64,000 nt of DNA, taken from contig NZ_CP062941.1 in assembly GCF_015101885.1 (NCBI RefSeq), positions 3,100,001 through 3,164,000 of the forward strand, given 5' to 3'. This document shows, piece by piece, positions 8,519 to 16,922 of this stretch. This DNA comes from Massilia litorea (lineage in GTDB: Bacteria; Pseudomonadota; Gammaproteobacteria; Burkholderiales; Burkholderiaceae_D). A program made the translations under genes and the position numbers. Under the pieces are notes generated by a model, which saw only the letters and a list, made by a program, of their open reading frames with translations, was not told where the DNA came from and did no database searches. The first letter of the stretch is position 1. The number at the start of each line of letters is the position of its first letter.

Positions 8519-9925
8519 TCAGACGTCCAGAAAACGCATCTTGAAGCTGCGGCCCTTGAAACTACCGAAATCCGGTCCCAGCTTGTTGCCGGCATTTAGT
8601 TTTCGGTAGGCGGCGTCAGCCACGTCGCGCGCCAGTGCCACATAGGTCTGGAATTCGGTCACGTTGATCTTGCCGACCTGTTCCTTCAGCAAGCCGGCGT
8701 CGCCCGTCAGCGCGCCCAGCACGTCGCCCGGACGCAGCTTGTCCTTCTTGCCGCCGGCAATGATCAGGGTGACCATCGGCGCGGGCGCGGCCGGCAACAC
8801 CGTGTCGCCCAGGTCGTCGAGCTTGTACCAGGACGCCTCGGTGTTCTGGTACTCCTCGATCAGCTTCACCCATTTCTTTTCGTTCGGCGCGCACAGCGAC
8901 AGGGCCAGGCCCGTTTCGTCGCCGCGGCCGGTACGGCCGATGCGGTGCACGTGGACTTCGGCATCCTTCGAGACGTCGACGTTGATCACCGCTTCCAGGT
9001 TGGCGATGTCGAGGCCGCGCGCGGCGACGTCGGTTGCGACCAGCACCGAACAGCTGCGGTTGGCGAACAGGATCAGGATCTCGTCGCGCTCGCGCTGCTC
9101 GAGCTCGCCGTACAGGGCGAGGGCCGAGAAGCCCTGGTCGCGCAGGGAATCGGCCAGTTCGCGGCAGTGGGCCTTGGTGTTGCAGAAGGCCAGTGTCGAG
9201 GCCGGCTGGTAATGGCGCAGCAGGCGCGCCACGGCCTCGTCGCGGTTGTCGAAGCCGACTTCATAGAAGCGCTGCTCGATCTTCGAATCGTCGTGCTGGC
9301 TTTCGACGGCGATCTCGACCGGATCGTTGAGGAAGCCGGCGGTGGCGTGGCGGATGTCGTCCGGATAGGTCGCCGAGAACAGCAGGGTCTGGCGCCGCTG
9401 CGGGCAGGCGGACACGATGCCGGCGATCTCGTCGTAGAAGCCCATGTCGGTCATGCGGTCCGCCTCGTCCAGCACCAGGGTCTGCACCTTGGACAGGTCG
9501 ATCGTGGCGCGCCCGAGGTGGTCGCGGATGCGGCCCGGGGTGCCGACCACGATGTGGGCGCCGTGCTCGAGCGAGGCGATTTGCGGACGCATCGCGGTGC
9601 CGCCGGTCAGGGTCAGGATCTTGACGTTGCCGACACCGCGCGCGAGGCGGCGCAACTCACCCGCGACCTGGTCGGCCAGTTCGCGCGTCGGGCACATGAC
9701 CAGGCCCTGGACCGCGAACCAGGCAGGGTTCAACTTGTGCAACAGGCCGATGCCGAAGGCCGCGGTCTTGCCGCTGCCGGTTTTGGCCTGGGCGATCAGG
9801 TCGCGGCCTTCCAGCACGGAGGGCAGGCTGGCGGCCTGGATCGGGGTCATCTCGTGGTAGCCGAGCGTGCCCAGGTTGTCGAGGAATTGCGGTGCCAGCG
9901 GCAGCGCGGAGAAAGAAGTGGTCAT
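8519..9925 (-). CDS. dbpA: DEAD-box ATP-dependent RNA helicase DbpA
   Basis: DbpA remodels 23S rRNA during large-subunit assembly. All helicase motifs are visible in order: the Q motif (GYHEMTPIQAASLP), Walker A AKTGSGKT, PTRELADQ, DEAD in LVLDEADRM, SAT in LFSATYP, then ARGLD and HRIGRTGR. The C-terminal 75 residues form the RRM-like domain that distinguishes DbpA from other DEAD-box helicases (KDKLRPGDVLGAL, ending FKGRSFKMRFLDV) and that binds hairpin 92 of 23S rRNA. Length is 468 residues. The gene ends about 100 bases downstream of the start of the divergent-side pseudokinase gene and stands as a single unit or with the small gene upstream of it. Confidence 0.93.
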   Translation of the reverse strand: MTTSFSALPLAPQFLDNLGTLGYHEMTPIQAASLPSVLEGRDLIAQAKTGSGKTAAFGIGLLHKLNPAWFAVQGLVMCPTRELADQVAGELRRLARGVGNVKILTLTGGTAMRPQIASLEHGAHIVVGTPGRIRDHLGRATIDLSKVQTLVLDEADRMTDMGFYDEIAGIVSACPQRRQTLLFSATYPDDIRHATAGFLNDPVEIAVESQHDDSKIEQRFYEVGFDNRDEAVARLLRHYQPASTLAFCNTKAHCRELADSLRDQGFSALALYGELEQRERDEILILFANRSCSVLVATDVAARGLDIANLEAVINVDVSKDAEVHVHRIGRTGRGDETGLALSLCAPNEKKWVKLIEEYQNTEASWYKLDDLGDTVLPAAPAPMVTLIIAGGKKDKLRPGDVLGALTGDAGLLKEQVGKINVTEFQTYVALARDVADAAYRKLNAGNKLGPDFGSFKGRSFKMRFLDV

Positions 9926-9951
9926 GTTGGCCTCCAGCCGGAAATACCGGG

Positions 9952-10197
9952 CTACTCTGAGGCCGGTGCCCAGACCGGCAAGCCGGTCAAATCAAGGTTG
10001 TCGTCGCGGCGCCAGACTGGCAGGCCGCTGGTGTCGGTTTCTTCGAGCAGGGAAATCTGTTCCTGCTTCATGCCGGTGCGGCGGGGACGGGGAGTGTTGC
10101 GCCTGGGCTCGCCCTGGGTAAAAGCGCCGGCTTCGAGCGGGGCGGCCGGTTCGAAACCCGGCAGGTCGATCGTGGCGTTGTCTTTCTTGTCTCTCAT
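9952..10197 (-). CDS. small hypothetical protein
   Basis: An 81-codon ORF lying 26 bases upstream of dbpA on the same strand. The product is hydrophilic and probably disordered, with a basic patch (PRRNTPRPRRTG) and two similar short motifs near the end (SGLPVWRRDD, TGLPVWAP). No signal peptide, membrane helix or known domain is apparent. The repeated GLPVW phrase and its position in an otherwise compact region argue for a real gene, but coding by chance in GC-rich DNA cannot be excluded. Confidence 0.45.
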   Translation of the reverse strand: MRDKKDNATIDLPGFEPAAPLEAGAFTQGEPRRNTPRPRRTGMKQEQISLLEETDTSGLPVWRRDDNLDLTGLPVWAPASE

Positions 10198-10221
10198 CCG
10201 GCGTCGCTGGGCCCAGAAAAC

Positions 10222-10255
10222 AAAAGCCCGGCTGCAAGAGTCGGGCTTTTTTAAA
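10222..10255 (-). terminator. rho-independent terminator of the initiator tRNA gene
   Basis: The complementary arms AAAAGCCCG (10222-10230) and CGGGCTTTT (10242-10250) enclose an 11-base loop. Read on the minus strand the hairpin is followed by a T-rich stretch. It lies just past the 3' end of the tRNA. Confidence 0.75.
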
Positions 10256-10264
10256 GCTAGTATT

Positions 10265-10341
10265 TGGTTGCGGGGACAGGATTTGAACCTGTGACCTTCG
10301 GGTTATGAGCCCGACGAGCTGCCAGACTGCTCCACCCCGCA
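10265..10341 (-). tRNA. initiator tRNA-fMet(CAT)
   Basis: A 77-base tRNA with CCA encoded. The anticodon arm TCGGG/CCCGA around CTCATAA shows the three consecutive G-C pairs (GGG/CCC) that mark initiator tRNA. The body resembles other bacterial fMet tRNAs. The first base is T facing A72, giving a possible weak U1-A72 pair where the commonest bacterial form is a C1-A72 mismatch. Confidence 0.95.
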
Positions 10342-10388
10342 GCGCTATTGTACTGCTTCGTGCGCCAGGATGCAAATGCGGGGGAAAT

Positions 10389-11534
10389 TTACCCGTTTGC
10401 GCTGCGCAGACGCCACAGGGAAGTCACTTCCTGCGCCCGGGCCGCGTGCAGCGGATCGTCCGCATCCTGCGCCTTCGGGTGGGTCGGGCGCACGTCGTGG
10501 CGGCCTGCCACTTCCAGGCCGGGCGCTGCGATCCAGCCCAGCAGCTGCTCGCGCGAGCGCAGGCCCAGGTGTTCGGCGAAATCCGACAGCACCAGCCAGC
10601 CTTCGCCGCCCGGCGCCAGGTGCGCGTGTAATCCGTTCAGGAAACCGCGCAGCATGCGGCTGTCCGGATCGTAGATCGCGTATTCGATGGCCGAACTCGG
10701 CTTGCCCGGCAGCCAGGGCGGATTGCAGACGACGACATCGGCCCGGCCTTCGGGGAAGAGGTCGGCCTCGATGATCTCGACCTGCGCGCCCAGGCCCAGG
10801 CGTTCGATGTTCTCGCGTGCGCAGCCCAGCGCACGCGCATCCATGTCGGTCGCGACCACGCGCCGCAGGCCGCGCCGCGCCAGCACGGCGGACAGCACGC
10901 CGGTACCGGCGCCGATGTCGAAGGCGAGATGCGCGTTTTTCGGGAGCGGCGCCTGCGCCACCAGCTCGACGTATTCGCCGCGCACCGGCGAGAACACGCC
11001 ATACCAGGGGTGGATGCGCGCATCGAGTGCCGGGACGGGCACGCCCTTGCTGCGCCACTCGTGCGCGCCGATCAGGCCCAGCAGTTCGCGCAGCGAGACC
11101 ACGAAGGGCTCGCCCTGGGCGCCATAGGCTTCATTACAGGCTTGCCGTACGTCGGGCGCGCGGCGCAGCGGGATCGTATAGTCGAGATCGAACGGGATCA
11201 GCAGCATCGCCAGCGTGCGGGCGCGTTGCAGCTGCGCCAGGCGGTGGCGGTGGAACTGTTCGGTCAGCGTAGGCGCAGTTGCGCCGGCCCTGGAACGCCT
11301 GGCGCGTGCAGGCTTGTGGTCGATGCGGCGCGCGAGCGCCTGCAGCAGCTGGCGCGCATTCTGGAAGTCGCCACGCCAGAGCAGGGCGGTGCCGTCCAGC
11401 GCCAGGCGATAGGCCGTGTCTGCCGCCATCGTGTCGTCGGCGATCACGACCTTTTTCGGCGCCGGCCAGCCGCTCTCCGAGCGCCACAGCGCGGACCTTG
11501 CCACGCCGTTTTCCACCCATTCGATGTGGGTCAT
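10389..11534 (-). CDS. class I SAM-dependent methyltransferase
   Basis: A 381-residue cytosolic methyltransferase. The C-terminal half has the Rossmann-type SAM site (FDIGAGTGVLSAVLARRG), an acidic loop at the end of strand 2 (ATDMDARALG) and the motif VVCNPPWLPG. The NPPW form resembles the NPP(F/Y) motif of enzymes methylating planar nitrogens in RNA bases or glutamine side chains (HemK/PrmC and RsmC relatives). The N-terminal 130 residues have no recognised domain. The exact substrate cannot be told. The start codon lies one base after the stop of the small cysteine-rich gene upstream, so the two form one transcription unit. Confidence 0.82.
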   Translation of the reverse strand: MTHIEWVENGVARSALWRSESGWPAPKKVVIADDTMAADTAYRLALDGTALLWRGDFQNARQLLQALARRIDHKPARARRSRAGATAPTLTEQFHRHRLAQLQRARTLAMLLIPFDLDYTIPLRRAPDVRQACNEAYGAQGEPFVVSLRELLGLIGAHEWRSKGVPVPALDARIHPWYGVFSPVRGEYVELVAQAPLPKNAHLAFDIGAGTGVLSAVLARRGLRRVVATDMDARALGCARENIERLGLGAQVEIIEADLFPEGRADVVVCNPPWLPGKPSSAIEYAIYDPDSRMLRGFLNGLHAHLAPGGEGWLVLSDFAEHLGLRSREQLLGWIAAPGLEVAGRHDVRPTHPKAQDADDPLHAARAQEVTSLWRLRSANG

Positions 11535-11535
11535 G

Positions 11536-11745
11536 TCAGTGATGGTGATGCCAGTTGCCGTCGCCCGACTCGAGGAAGGATTTCACGGCGTCCGGGTTGC
11601 CGGTCGCATGGCGGCGCACTTCGCCGCAGCCGCAGATGCCCTGGTAAGGCTGGATGTGCGAGCAGGCCGAGACTTTCTGCAGGAAGACGGTGACGTTCTT
11701 GGCGCACTTGGCGCATTTGAAGGTGAGGGTGCGGGCGGGTTTCAT
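11536..11745 (-). CDS. small zinc-ribbon-like protein
   Basis: A 69-residue protein with two Cys pairs, CAKCAK near the N-terminus and GICGCGE later, plus an extra Cys (SACSHI). This spacing is consistent with a small zinc-binding fold. It ends in GNWHHHH. I chose the internal ATG at 11745 (MKPARTLTFKCAKC) over the longer frame beginning at 11787 because the extra 14 residues look non-coding. It directly precedes the methyltransferase gene with a one-base gap, which suggests a joint function, for example as an accessory or nucleic-acid contact. That is inference. Confidence 0.65.
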   Translation of the reverse strand: MKPARTLTFKCAKCAKNVTVFLQKVSACSHIQPYQGICGCGEVRRHATGNPDAVKSFLESGDGNWHHHH

Positions 11746-11805
11746 GTTATCGATCAGGTGCGGGATGCAAAGGGCGTCATTGTACAACGGCGCATCCCGG
11801 CACCG

Positions 11806-14800
11806 TTACGTCCCGACGCTCACCGCGCTGCTTCCGCCGCCCGTGGGTCTCACCTGGATCTTGGCCGCGATCCGCTCCGTCATTTCCTGCACGTGCGAGA
11901 TCACGCCCACTTTCCGGCCCATCGACTGCAGGGCGTCGAGCGCGTCCATCGCGATGCCGAGGGTGTCGCTGTCGAGCGATCCGAAACCTTCGTCGATGAA
12001 CAGCGACTCGACCCGCACCCGGTTCGAGGACAGCGAAGCCAGGCCCAGGGCCAGCGCCAGCGAGACCAGGAAGGATTCGCCGCCCGAGAGCGAATTCACC
12101 GAGCGGATTTCGCCGCCCATGTCCTGGTCGCGCACCATCAATGCCAATGAAGGCGCGCCGGCATTGTCGACGCGCTCCAGCCGGTAGCGCCGCGCCAGCT
12201 GGTTCAGGTGGCTGTTGGCGTAGCCGAGCAGGACGTCGAGCGTGAACTGCTGGGCGTAGTTGCGGAATTTCTTGCCGTCCGCGGAACCGATCAGCTCGGA
12301 CAAGCGTCCCCAGCGCGCCTCGATCGCCTGCTGGCGCTCGATCTCGGCCAGCATCGATTGCGCCTTCACCCGCCGCTCGTCGTCCTGCGCCGCCTGCAGG
12401 CGCAGGGTGGTTGCCCGCTCATGCACGGCGCTGCGTTCTTCCAGCACCGCTTCCAGCGCGTCGGCGACCGCCGGGCCGTCCTGCATGGCGCCATCCGGGG
12501 CTGCGCTTTGTTCGTGCAGGTCGCGCTGGGTCTTGCGCTCGGCCAGCACGGCGGCCGCCTTGGCCAGTGCCGCATCCAGGTCCGCCAGGGCCGCGCGTTC
12601 CTGGGCCAGCCAGGCGGCGCCGACCCCCAGCAGACTCGCCAGCTGCGCCTGGTTCTCGACCGCTTCCAGGTCGCCGTGGTGGGCGGCGTAGTCTTCGATC
12701 CAGTCGGCCAGGCGCGCGGCGGCGTCCCGCGCATCGTCCTGCAAGGCGCCGATGCGTTCCTGGGCCTGGACGAGCGTGGTGCGCACACGCGTTTCGCGCT
12801 GGGCCGCTTCGCCGGCGGCGGCCTGGCGCGCGGCCAGGCTTTCGCGGGCGCCCGTCACGGCCTGGCGCAGGCTGTGTTCGACCTCGCCCACGGCGCGCCC
12901 TTCGAACAGGGCGGCACGGGCGGCGCGCCGTTCGCGCAGCTCGGCTTCGCTGCGGGCACAGGCCTCCATCGCCGCGGCGGCGGCGCTTGCCGCATGCTCG
13001 GCGCGCACGGCCGCCTCGCGCTGCGCGGACGCCAGGGACGCCAGGGCGGCGCGCTGTTCGGCCAACTGCGCCGACTGCGCCGTCCACGCCTTGGCTTCGG
13101 CCGCGCGCGCCGCATGCCACTGGACGGGATTGCGGCGCCACAGGGTTTGCCAGCCGTCGCCGGCGGCGTCGACCAGTACGGGGTCGAGATCGGCCAGGAC
13201 GGCGGCCAGCGAAGCGCGCTCGCGTTCGAGCTGGGCGCTCAAGGTCCTGTGTTCGGCCTCCAGCGTGCCCAGTGCGGCCTGCGCCTTGTGGGCGGCATCG
13301 CGCAGGCGCAGCTGTTCGGCGGTGGCGGCCTCGAAGCTCGCCTGGGCCGTCTCGCGGGCCTGCATCGCGCGCCGGGCCGTCTGCTGGCGCGCCTCGACGG
13401 CGAGCAGGGCCTCGCGCACGGCGGACATCTGCGCCTCGAACCAGGGCTGGCGCTCGCCGGCCGGCGGGGCTTCGGCCGAGACCGGGTTGGCGCCCCAGGC
13501 GCCCTCGAGTTCGGCGAGGTCGGCACCCAGGACCACACGCTCCGCGGCGAGCGCATGCAGGCGTTCGCCGTTCGACGCGAACTCGGCACGGCGCGTCGCC
13601 TGCTCCGACAGGTTGCGCTGGACGTCGGCGCGGCGCTCGGCGACCTGGGTGCGCAGCAGGTCGAAGACGGCATGCAGGCGCGCGTCCTGATGGGCGTACG
13701 GGTGGGCTTCGCTGCCGCAGACCGGGCAGGGTTCGCCATCGGCCAGCGCTTCGCGCAAGGCTTCGACATTGTCGGCGCAGGCCAGTTCGGCGGCGTTCAA
13801 GGCCTGTTCCGCCTGGGCGGCGGCGCCAGCCAGCGCAGGCTCGGCGGCGACGGCCGCCGCCAGCTGGACTTCGGCGGCGCTGCGCGCGGCGCGCGTGCGT
13901 TCGAGGTCGGCGTCGACCCGGGCCAGGTGCTCGCGCGCCGTGTGCAGGCCTTTCGCGAGGCGGACCGCGGCGGCCAGCTGTTCGCGCCGCGCGTCCAGGC
14001 GCTGGCGTTCCTCCGCCAGTGCGTCCGGATCGACGCCGGCCAGCGCCGCAGCCGCGGCCTGGCGCGCCGCCTCGAGTTCGGCGATGCGCGCCGTCGCCTG
14101 TGCGGCGGCGTCCTGCGCAGCCTGCGCGGTGGCGGCCGCGTTCACGCGCGCGCGCTCGGCCCTGGCCAGTGCGGCCAGGTTCTGCTCTTCCAGCGCGGCG
14201 GCCTGCGCGGCCTGCATGAACAGCTTGTCCCAGCGCGGCCATTGGCTGGCCAGGGCTTCGTGCCTGGCGTAGGTGGCGAGCCAGGCGGCGCTGCGCGTTT
14301 CGGCCTCGCGCGTCTGCGCCAGGCGGCTCTCGGCATCGAGCAGCAGGGCGCGCGTGCGGACGACTTGCGCCGCCGTCTCGTCGCGCCGCGCCGCGAGTTG
14401 CGCATGTGCGCCGGACAGCGTCCCGATCGTCGCGTCGAGCGCCTTGGCCGCATCGAGCCGGGCGGCGGCTTCAAACTGCGCCGCTTCGGCCGACGCCAAT
14501 GCCAGCGTCGCGGTCTGCACTTCCTGCAGCGCCTGGCGCGCCGCTTCGGCGGCGCGGGCCAGGTCGGCCTGGCCGTTGGCCAGCGTCGCTTCGATCTGCA
14601 CGCGTTCGGCATCGAGGCGCGCGAGTTCCGCCATCAGCGGGCGCGCCGCCTGCACTTCATCGAGGGTCGCCAGGCGGATGCGGCGTGCGCCCGCGGCGTC
14701 GACCTGCGCGCGCGCCTCCTGCAGCAGGCTTTCCGCCTGCGCTTCGCGCTGGCGCAGCCGTTCGCGTTCCTGGTGCCAGCGCAGCTGGGCCTCCAGCAGC

Positions 14801-15567
14801 GCGCGCCGCACGTCGACCGCCTGCAGCGCGACCTCGGCCGCCGCGCGTTCGGCATCGAGTTCGGCCCGTGCTTCCTGGGCCAGCGGGGTCTGGTCGGCCA
14901 GGCGCGAAGTCAGGCGGCGCACCGCGTCCTGCTCCTGCTTGTAGCGTTCGTAGGCGCGCTTCGAGATCTCGCTGTAGACGGCGCTGCCGGTCAGGGTTTC
15001 GAGCAACTCGCCGCGTTCGTTCTCGTCGGTCTTGAGGAAGGCCGAGAATTCGTTCTGCGCCAGCAGCACCGAGCGCGTGAACTGCTCGAACGACAGGCCG
15101 ATCCGCGCCGCGATCTCGGCCTGCGCCTCGGTCTTGGTGCCGCCCAGGGCGACTAATTCCGGCAGCCGGTGCAGGGTCATGTTCGAGGCCTGCAGCAGGC
15201 CGCTGACCTTGTTGCGCGAGCGCCGTACGCTCCAGCGCGCGCGGTAGTGCACGCCGTCGTTGCCGACGAAATCGACTTCCGCGTGCCCTTCGGCCGCGCC
15301 GCGGCGCAGCAGGTTGCGGGCGTCGGTGGTCGACACCGACTCGCCGCCGGCGTCGGGCAGGGCGCCGCGGCTGCTGCGTTGCTGCAGGCGCGGCGTGTTG
15401 CCATACAGGGCCAGGCAGAGCGCGTCGAGCAGGGTGCTTTTGCCGGCGCCGGTCGGGCCGCAGATCGCGAACAGGCCCGACGACGCCAGCGGTTCGCTTT
15501 CAAAGTCGACGCAGAAATCCCCGGCCAGGGACGCCAGGTTGCGTCCCGAGATACGCAGGATCTTCAT
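11806..15567 (-). CDS. sbcC: exonuclease subunit SbcC (Rad50-type ATPase)
   Basis: The large subunit of the SbcCD nuclease, which cleaves DNA hairpins and processes double-strand ends. The 1,253-residue protein starts MKILRISGRNLASLAG, and the Walker A GPTGAGKST lies near residue 40. Two very long Ala/Glu/Arg/Gln-rich coiled-coil arms follow, separated by the zinc-hook motif CPVCGSEAHP. The C-terminal ATPase half has the ABC signature SLSGGESFLVSLALALG and Walker B SLFIDEGFGSLD. The frame stays open for another 670 bases upstream, but the start at 15567 gives the standard N-terminus and a 4-base ATGA overlap with sbcD. Confidence 0.95.
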   Translation of the reverse strand: MKILRISGRNLASLAGDFCVDFESEPLASSGLFAICGPTGAGKSTLLDALCLALYGNTPRLQQRSSRGALPDAGGESVSTTDARNLLRRGAAEGHAEVDFVGNDGVHYRARWSVRRSRNKVSGLLQASNMTLHRLPELVALGGTKTEAQAEIAARIGLSFEQFTRSVLLAQNEFSAFLKTDENERGELLETLTGSAVYSEISKRAYERYKQEQDAVRRLTSRLADQTPLAQEARAELDAERAAAEVALQAVDVRRALLEAQLRWHQERERLRQREAQAESLLQEARAQVDAAGARRIRLATLDEVQAARPLMAELARLDAERVQIEATLANGQADLARAAEAARQALQEVQTATLALASAEAAQFEAAARLDAAKALDATIGTLSGAHAQLAARRDETAAQVVRTRALLLDAESRLAQTREAETRSAAWLATYARHEALASQWPRWDKLFMQAAQAAALEEQNLAALARAERARVNAAATAQAAQDAAAQATARIAELEAARQAAAAALAGVDPDALAEERQRLDARREQLAAAVRLAKGLHTAREHLARVDADLERTRAARSAAEVQLAAAVAAEPALAGAAAQAEQALNAAELACADNVEALREALADGEPCPVCGSEAHPYAHQDARLHAVFDLLRTQVAERRADVQRNLSEQATRRAEFASNGERLHALAAERVVLGADLAELEGAWGANPVSAEAPPAGERQPWFEAQMSAVREALLAVEARQQTARRAMQARETAQASFEAATAEQLRLRDAAHKAQAALGTLEAEHRTLSAQLERERASLAAVLADLDPVLVDAAGDGWQTLWRRNPVQWHAARAAEAKAWTAQSAQLAEQRAALASLASAQREAAVRAEHAASAAAAAMEACARSEAELRERRAARAALFEGRAVGEVEHSLRQAVTGARESLAARQAAAGEAAQRETRVRTTLVQAQERIGALQDDARDAAARLADWIEDYAAHHGDLEAVENQAQLASLLGVGAAWLAQERAALADLDAALAKAAAVLAERKTQRDLHEQSAAPDGAMQDGPAVADALEAVLEERSAVHERATTLRLQAAQDDERRVKAQSMLAEIERQQAIEARWGRLSELIGSADGKKFRNYAQQFTLDVLLGYANSHLNQLARRYRLERVDNAGAPSLALMVRDQDMGGEIRSVNSLSGGESFLVSLALALGLASLSSNRVRVESLFIDEGFGSLDSDTLGIAMDALDALQSMGRKVGVISHVQEMTERIAAKIQVRPTGGGSSAVSVGT

Positions 15568-16805
15568 GCGCGCTCCGCGTCGCCGGGGAGCATCAGTTCG
15601 GCAAAGGCCGTCAACTGTTCGTTCGGTGCCTCTTCGCCGAAGCGCTGCTGCCACAGGCGGCGGAAGATGTCGTCCGGCTGCAGCTGGGCCAGCTGGTCGA
15701 GCGTCAGGGCGTCGGCACCAATCTCGCGGGTGACCGTCTTGCGGGTCGGTTCGATCTTCGCCAGCCGCACCGGCTTGCCGGCAATGGCCGCCTCCACCTG
15801 GGCGCGCAGGCTCGGCTCGGGACCGTCGAGCAGCACCCGCACTTCCAGGTAGGGCCGGCATTGCGGCGGCAGGTCGGGGTCGAGGTCGAGCGCCTCCAGG
15901 GCGGCCAGCACTTCCGGCAGCGGCGCCGGTTTCGGCGGCACGCGCAGCAGCTCGACCGCGCGCGGCACCAGCAGCGGCGTGATCTGCTTCGCCACCGGGC
16001 CGTCGAGGTCGATGCGCAAGACCTGGTGCTGGTAGCCGACTTCGGCGAAGGACAGCGGCAGCGGGCTGCCCGAATAGCGCAAATGGTCCTTCTTGCCGAC
16101 GCGCTGGGCCAGGTGCAGGTGGCCGAGGGCCGCGTAGGCGATCGCGGGATCGAACATCGAGGCCGGCAGCGCCTCGGTGCCGCCGATGACGATGCGGCGC
16201 TCGGAGTCGGTCGAGGACTGGCCGTCGACCATGTGGCAATGGCCCATGGCCAGGATGGCCTGCTGCGGTTCACGGCGCGACTGCGCCAGCGCGAAAGCCT
16301 GCTGGTAGAGCAGGGCGATGCCGTTCAGGTAGGCGTCGCCTTCGACCTCCGCCTTCGGCACGTCGCCCGGACGCAGGAAAGGCACGCCCAGGCACCAGGC
16401 CTTCACTTCCCCGGATTTGTCGTGCAGCGGCACGATCAGGCGTTCGAGGTCGATCGCGCCGTCGCGGCCGCGCACCACGTTGCCGATCACCACCGTGCCG
16501 TGGGCTTCCAGCAGCGGCCCCGGCGCTTCCAGCCGGCCTGGCGAATCGTGGTTGCCGGCGATGACGACGATCTGCAGCTGCGGCGCGCGCGCTTTCGCGC
16601 GCTGCAGGAACCCGTACAGCTGGCGCTGGGCGGCGGACGAGGGATTGGCGTTGTCGAAAATGTCGCCCGCGATCAGGAGCGCGTCGGCCTCTTCTTCTAC
16701 GATGGTGTCGAGCAGCCAGTCGAGGAAGCACTGGTGTTCGTAGGTCCGGTCGTAATTGTGCAGGGTCTGGCCGAGGTGCCAGTCGGAAGTGTGCAACAGC
16801 CGCAT
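15564..16805 (-). CDS. sbcD: exonuclease subunit SbcD (Mre11-type nuclease)
   Basis: The nuclease subunit of SbcCD. The 413-residue protein begins MRLLHTSDWHLGQ, which contains the first metal-binding motif. The other phosphoesterase motifs follow as IAGDIFDNA and VIAGNHDSP, with GHCH and LGHLHLAQ later, the set that binds two Mn ions. A TTG five codons further upstream could also start the frame, but the ATG at 16805 matches the family. Its stop overlaps the sbcC start by four bases, so the two subunits are translationally coupled. Confidence 0.95.
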   Translation of the reverse strand: MRLLHTSDWHLGQTLHNYDRTYEHQCFLDWLLDTIVEEEADALLIAGDIFDNANPSSAAQRQLYGFLQRAKARAPQLQIVVIAGNHDSPGRLEAPGPLLEAHGTVVIGNVVRGRDGAIDLERLIVPLHDKSGEVKAWCLGVPFLRPGDVPKAEVEGDAYLNGIALLYQQAFALAQSRREPQQAILAMGHCHMVDGQSSTDSERRIVIGGTEALPASMFDPAIAYAALGHLHLAQRVGKKDHLRYSGSPLPLSFAEVGYQHQVLRIDLDGPVAKQITPLLVPRAVELLRVPPKPAPLPEVLAALEALDLDPDLPPQCRPYLEVRVLLDGPEPSLRAQVEAAIAGKPVRLAKIEPTRKTVTREIGADALTLDQLAQLQPDDIFRRLWQQRFGEEAPNEQLTAFAELMLPGDAERA

Positions 16806-16922
16806 GCGGAAATCGATCAAGGGGAGGTGGGGACGGCTGCACTATAGCGCAGCTGGTCCGCGCGTTCAAAAAAATTCCGGGCGGCCACGCGCCGGTGCGC
16901 GAAACCTCATTAGAATATTTAC

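Noticed and set aside
12208..15156. A very long open frame (982 codons) on the plus strand opposite sbcC
   Set aside because: It is the mirror of the GC-rich, Ala/Glu/Arg-rich coiled-coil coding of sbcC. Its product is Gly/Arg/Gln-rich with no domain, and sbcC itself is unmistakable.
15568..16239. SbcC beginning far upstream inside sbcD
   Set aside because: The open frame is a shadow of sbcD; MKILRISG at 15567 is the family's start and gives the normal ATGA overlap.
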